From: a bacterium
GTDB taxonomy: Bacteria > Hydrogenedentota > Hydrogenedentia > Hydrogenedentiales > SLHB01
Direction of reading: 5' to 3'
DNA length: 7,130 bases
NCBI GenBank assembly: GCA_024231375.1
Contig: JAAEQP010000480.1
Coordinates: 1 to 7,130, forward strand
Shown one piece after another: positions 6,731-7,130 of the stretch (within the stretch, counting starts at the first letter, position 1; the number at the start of each line of letters is the position of its first letter). The position numbers and the translations under genes are program-made. The notes beneath the pieces were generated by a model. The model saw only the letters and a list, made by a program, of their open reading frames with translations, was not told the origin of the DNA and did not search any database.

Positions 6731-6760
6731 AGTGTACCGGGTGGATGGGGCGGAAGGGAA
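6731..6760 (-). promoter_or_regulatory. Possible promoter of the M28 peptidase gene
   Basis: On the minus strand TACACT (6736-6731) lies 43 nt before the ATG, the same hexamer and nearly the same distance as for the two hydrolase genes. The preceding TG is missing here (CGG instead), and the best -35 candidate, TTCCCT (6760-6755, 18-nt spacing), is weak. Confidence 0.35.
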
Positions 6761-6816
6761 CCGTGACGCGCTGGGGCGAAGTCACCACGCGGGTGAACGC
6801 GGAAGAAAGGGATAGA

Positions 6817-6889
6817 GGGGCTGTTGAAGAAGTCTCGGCTCTGGCGCGTAGCCCGCGATAAGCGGGTACGTACCTCTTCCAACGGCTCC
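6817..6889. repeat. Small MITE-like inverted-repeat element with a GTAG hairpin core
   Basis: The left arm GGGGCTGTTGAAGAAG (6817-6832) and the inverted right arm (complement of 6874-6889, GGAGCCGTTGGAAGAG) match at most positions, better with a single-base gap. Between them is GTAG (6848-6851) followed by a perfect hairpin CCCGC-GATAA-GCGGG (6852-6866). The left arm resembles the 'GGCTGTTGAA(A/G)AAGTC' ends seen on some insertion sequences; this comparison is from memory. No target-site duplication is obvious and no transposase is present, so it would be a non-autonomous relic or a structured intergenic repeat. Confidence 0.45.
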
Positions 6890-6970
6890 ACTGTCCCGTC
6901 TCACTGCGATCGCTTGGTACAGCCCCGATTTCCTCCGCCCAGGACTTGACCGAGATCGATTGCAGGCCAC

Positions 6971-7130
6971 TCAGGTGGGTGAGGCAGCACCCCAGCAGTT
7001 GAAGCTGGCAAACCGCGCCCCGCTGACGTAGGCCGTCTCGCTCGACTGTATACGGAATCCGCCCTCCTGCAACAGGGCCAGCACGTCACGGTTCAGGGGG
7101 CAGCCCCCAGCGAACCGCTTCCAGAGGGGA
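6971..7130 (-). CDS. Class I SAM-dependent methyltransferase, C-terminal fragment (runs off the right edge)
   Basis: The minus strand is open from the window edge (first full codon 7129-7127) to TGA at 6973-6971, giving 52 residues. It contains LWKRFAGGCPLNRD, then LLQEGGFRI, ETAYVSGARF and a final W-G-A-A. This is the usual end of methyltransferase type 11 / UbiE-like enzymes, where the pattern is WKR-x-A-G-G-C-H-L-x-R-D, then a helix, 'GF' and a terminal 'G-V-A'. In those proteins the residue after GGC is usually His; here it is Pro. The SAM-binding part is outside the window, so substrate and completeness are unknown. The gene is co-directional with the M28 peptidase gene and 283 bp upstream of it, with a repeat element and a possible promoter between them, so an operon is unlikely. 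Confidence 0.7.
   Translation of the reverse strand, partial: PLWKRFAGGCPLNRDVLALLQEGGFRIQSSETAYVSGARFASFNCWGAASPT

Noticed and set aside
6688..6891. 68-residue N-terminal extension of the M28 peptidase
   Set aside because: ATG 6687 has a canonical AAGGAG at 9 nt, and the extension crosses the inverted-repeat element and the possible promoter.
6782..6970. 62-codon minus-strand frame between the methyltransferase and the peptidase
   Set aside because: It is made largely of the inverted-repeat element, lacks an RBS and family motifs, and begins just after the methyltransferase stop by chance.
1..7130. CRISPR array, tRNA or rRNA genes
   Set aside because: No regularly spaced identical repeats with unique spacers, no cloverleaf with conserved T-loop, and no rRNA-like stretch were seen. 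The 96-bp repeats are coding and contiguous.

Overview
The window is GC-rich bacterial DNA dominated by two neighbouring genes for exported N-terminal-nucleophile (NTN) hydrolases of the C45 / AAT-like family. These are followed by a convergent gene for a cytoplasmic M28 zinc peptidase, and fragments of a further gene run off each edge. The proteins combine Sec signal peptides, BACON, FN3 and thrombospondin-3-like modules with C-terminal 'motif / hydrophobic stretch / Arg cluster' sorting tails. The left-edge fragment is the end of a beta-helix protein of choice-of-anchor type. This mix is common in environmental PVC-like and Hydrogenedentota-type genomes. That placement is an inference from protein style; no marker gene is present.

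Layout. 1-72 (+): last 23 codons of a probable parallel beta-helix surface protein. 73-240: a 9-bp inverted repeat and a well-formed sigma70-type promoter. 241-2478 (+): C45-like hydrolase with two BACON domains, one FN3 domain and a membrane/sorting tail. 2463-2521: an array of degenerate heptamers that contains the stop codon of gene 1 and runs into the promoter of gene 2. 2562-5249 (+): a paralogue with two C45-like domains in tandem, three 96-bp Asp-rich calcium-binding repeats and a sorting tail. 5250-5397: a convergent intergenic region holding two inverted GTAG-plus-hairpin units, the structure of a REPIN/BIME. 5398-6687 (-): M28 peptidase with all five zinc ligands. 6688-6970: its RBS and possible promoter, plus a small inverted-repeat element. 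6971-7130 (-): the C-terminal end of a class I SAM-dependent methyltransferase.

How the genes may relate. The two hydrolases are recent paralogues over their first ~395 residues, with the nucleophile at Cys151 in both. They then diverge completely: one carries adhesion-type modules, the other a second, older C45 domain plus calcium repeats. Each has its own promoter-like sequence and the same unusual poly-G ribosome binding site, so they look like separately transcribed duplicates. The M28 gene also has a TACACT hexamer about 40 nt before its start. A shared role in breaking down extracellular amide-linked material is possible, but the substrate cannot be read from the sequence.

Most notable observations: the domain-swapped pair of NTN hydrolases, the tandem double-nucleophile protein, the REPIN-like element with compensatory stem changes, the heptamer array joining a stop codon to a promoter, and the shared TACACT promoter geometry.
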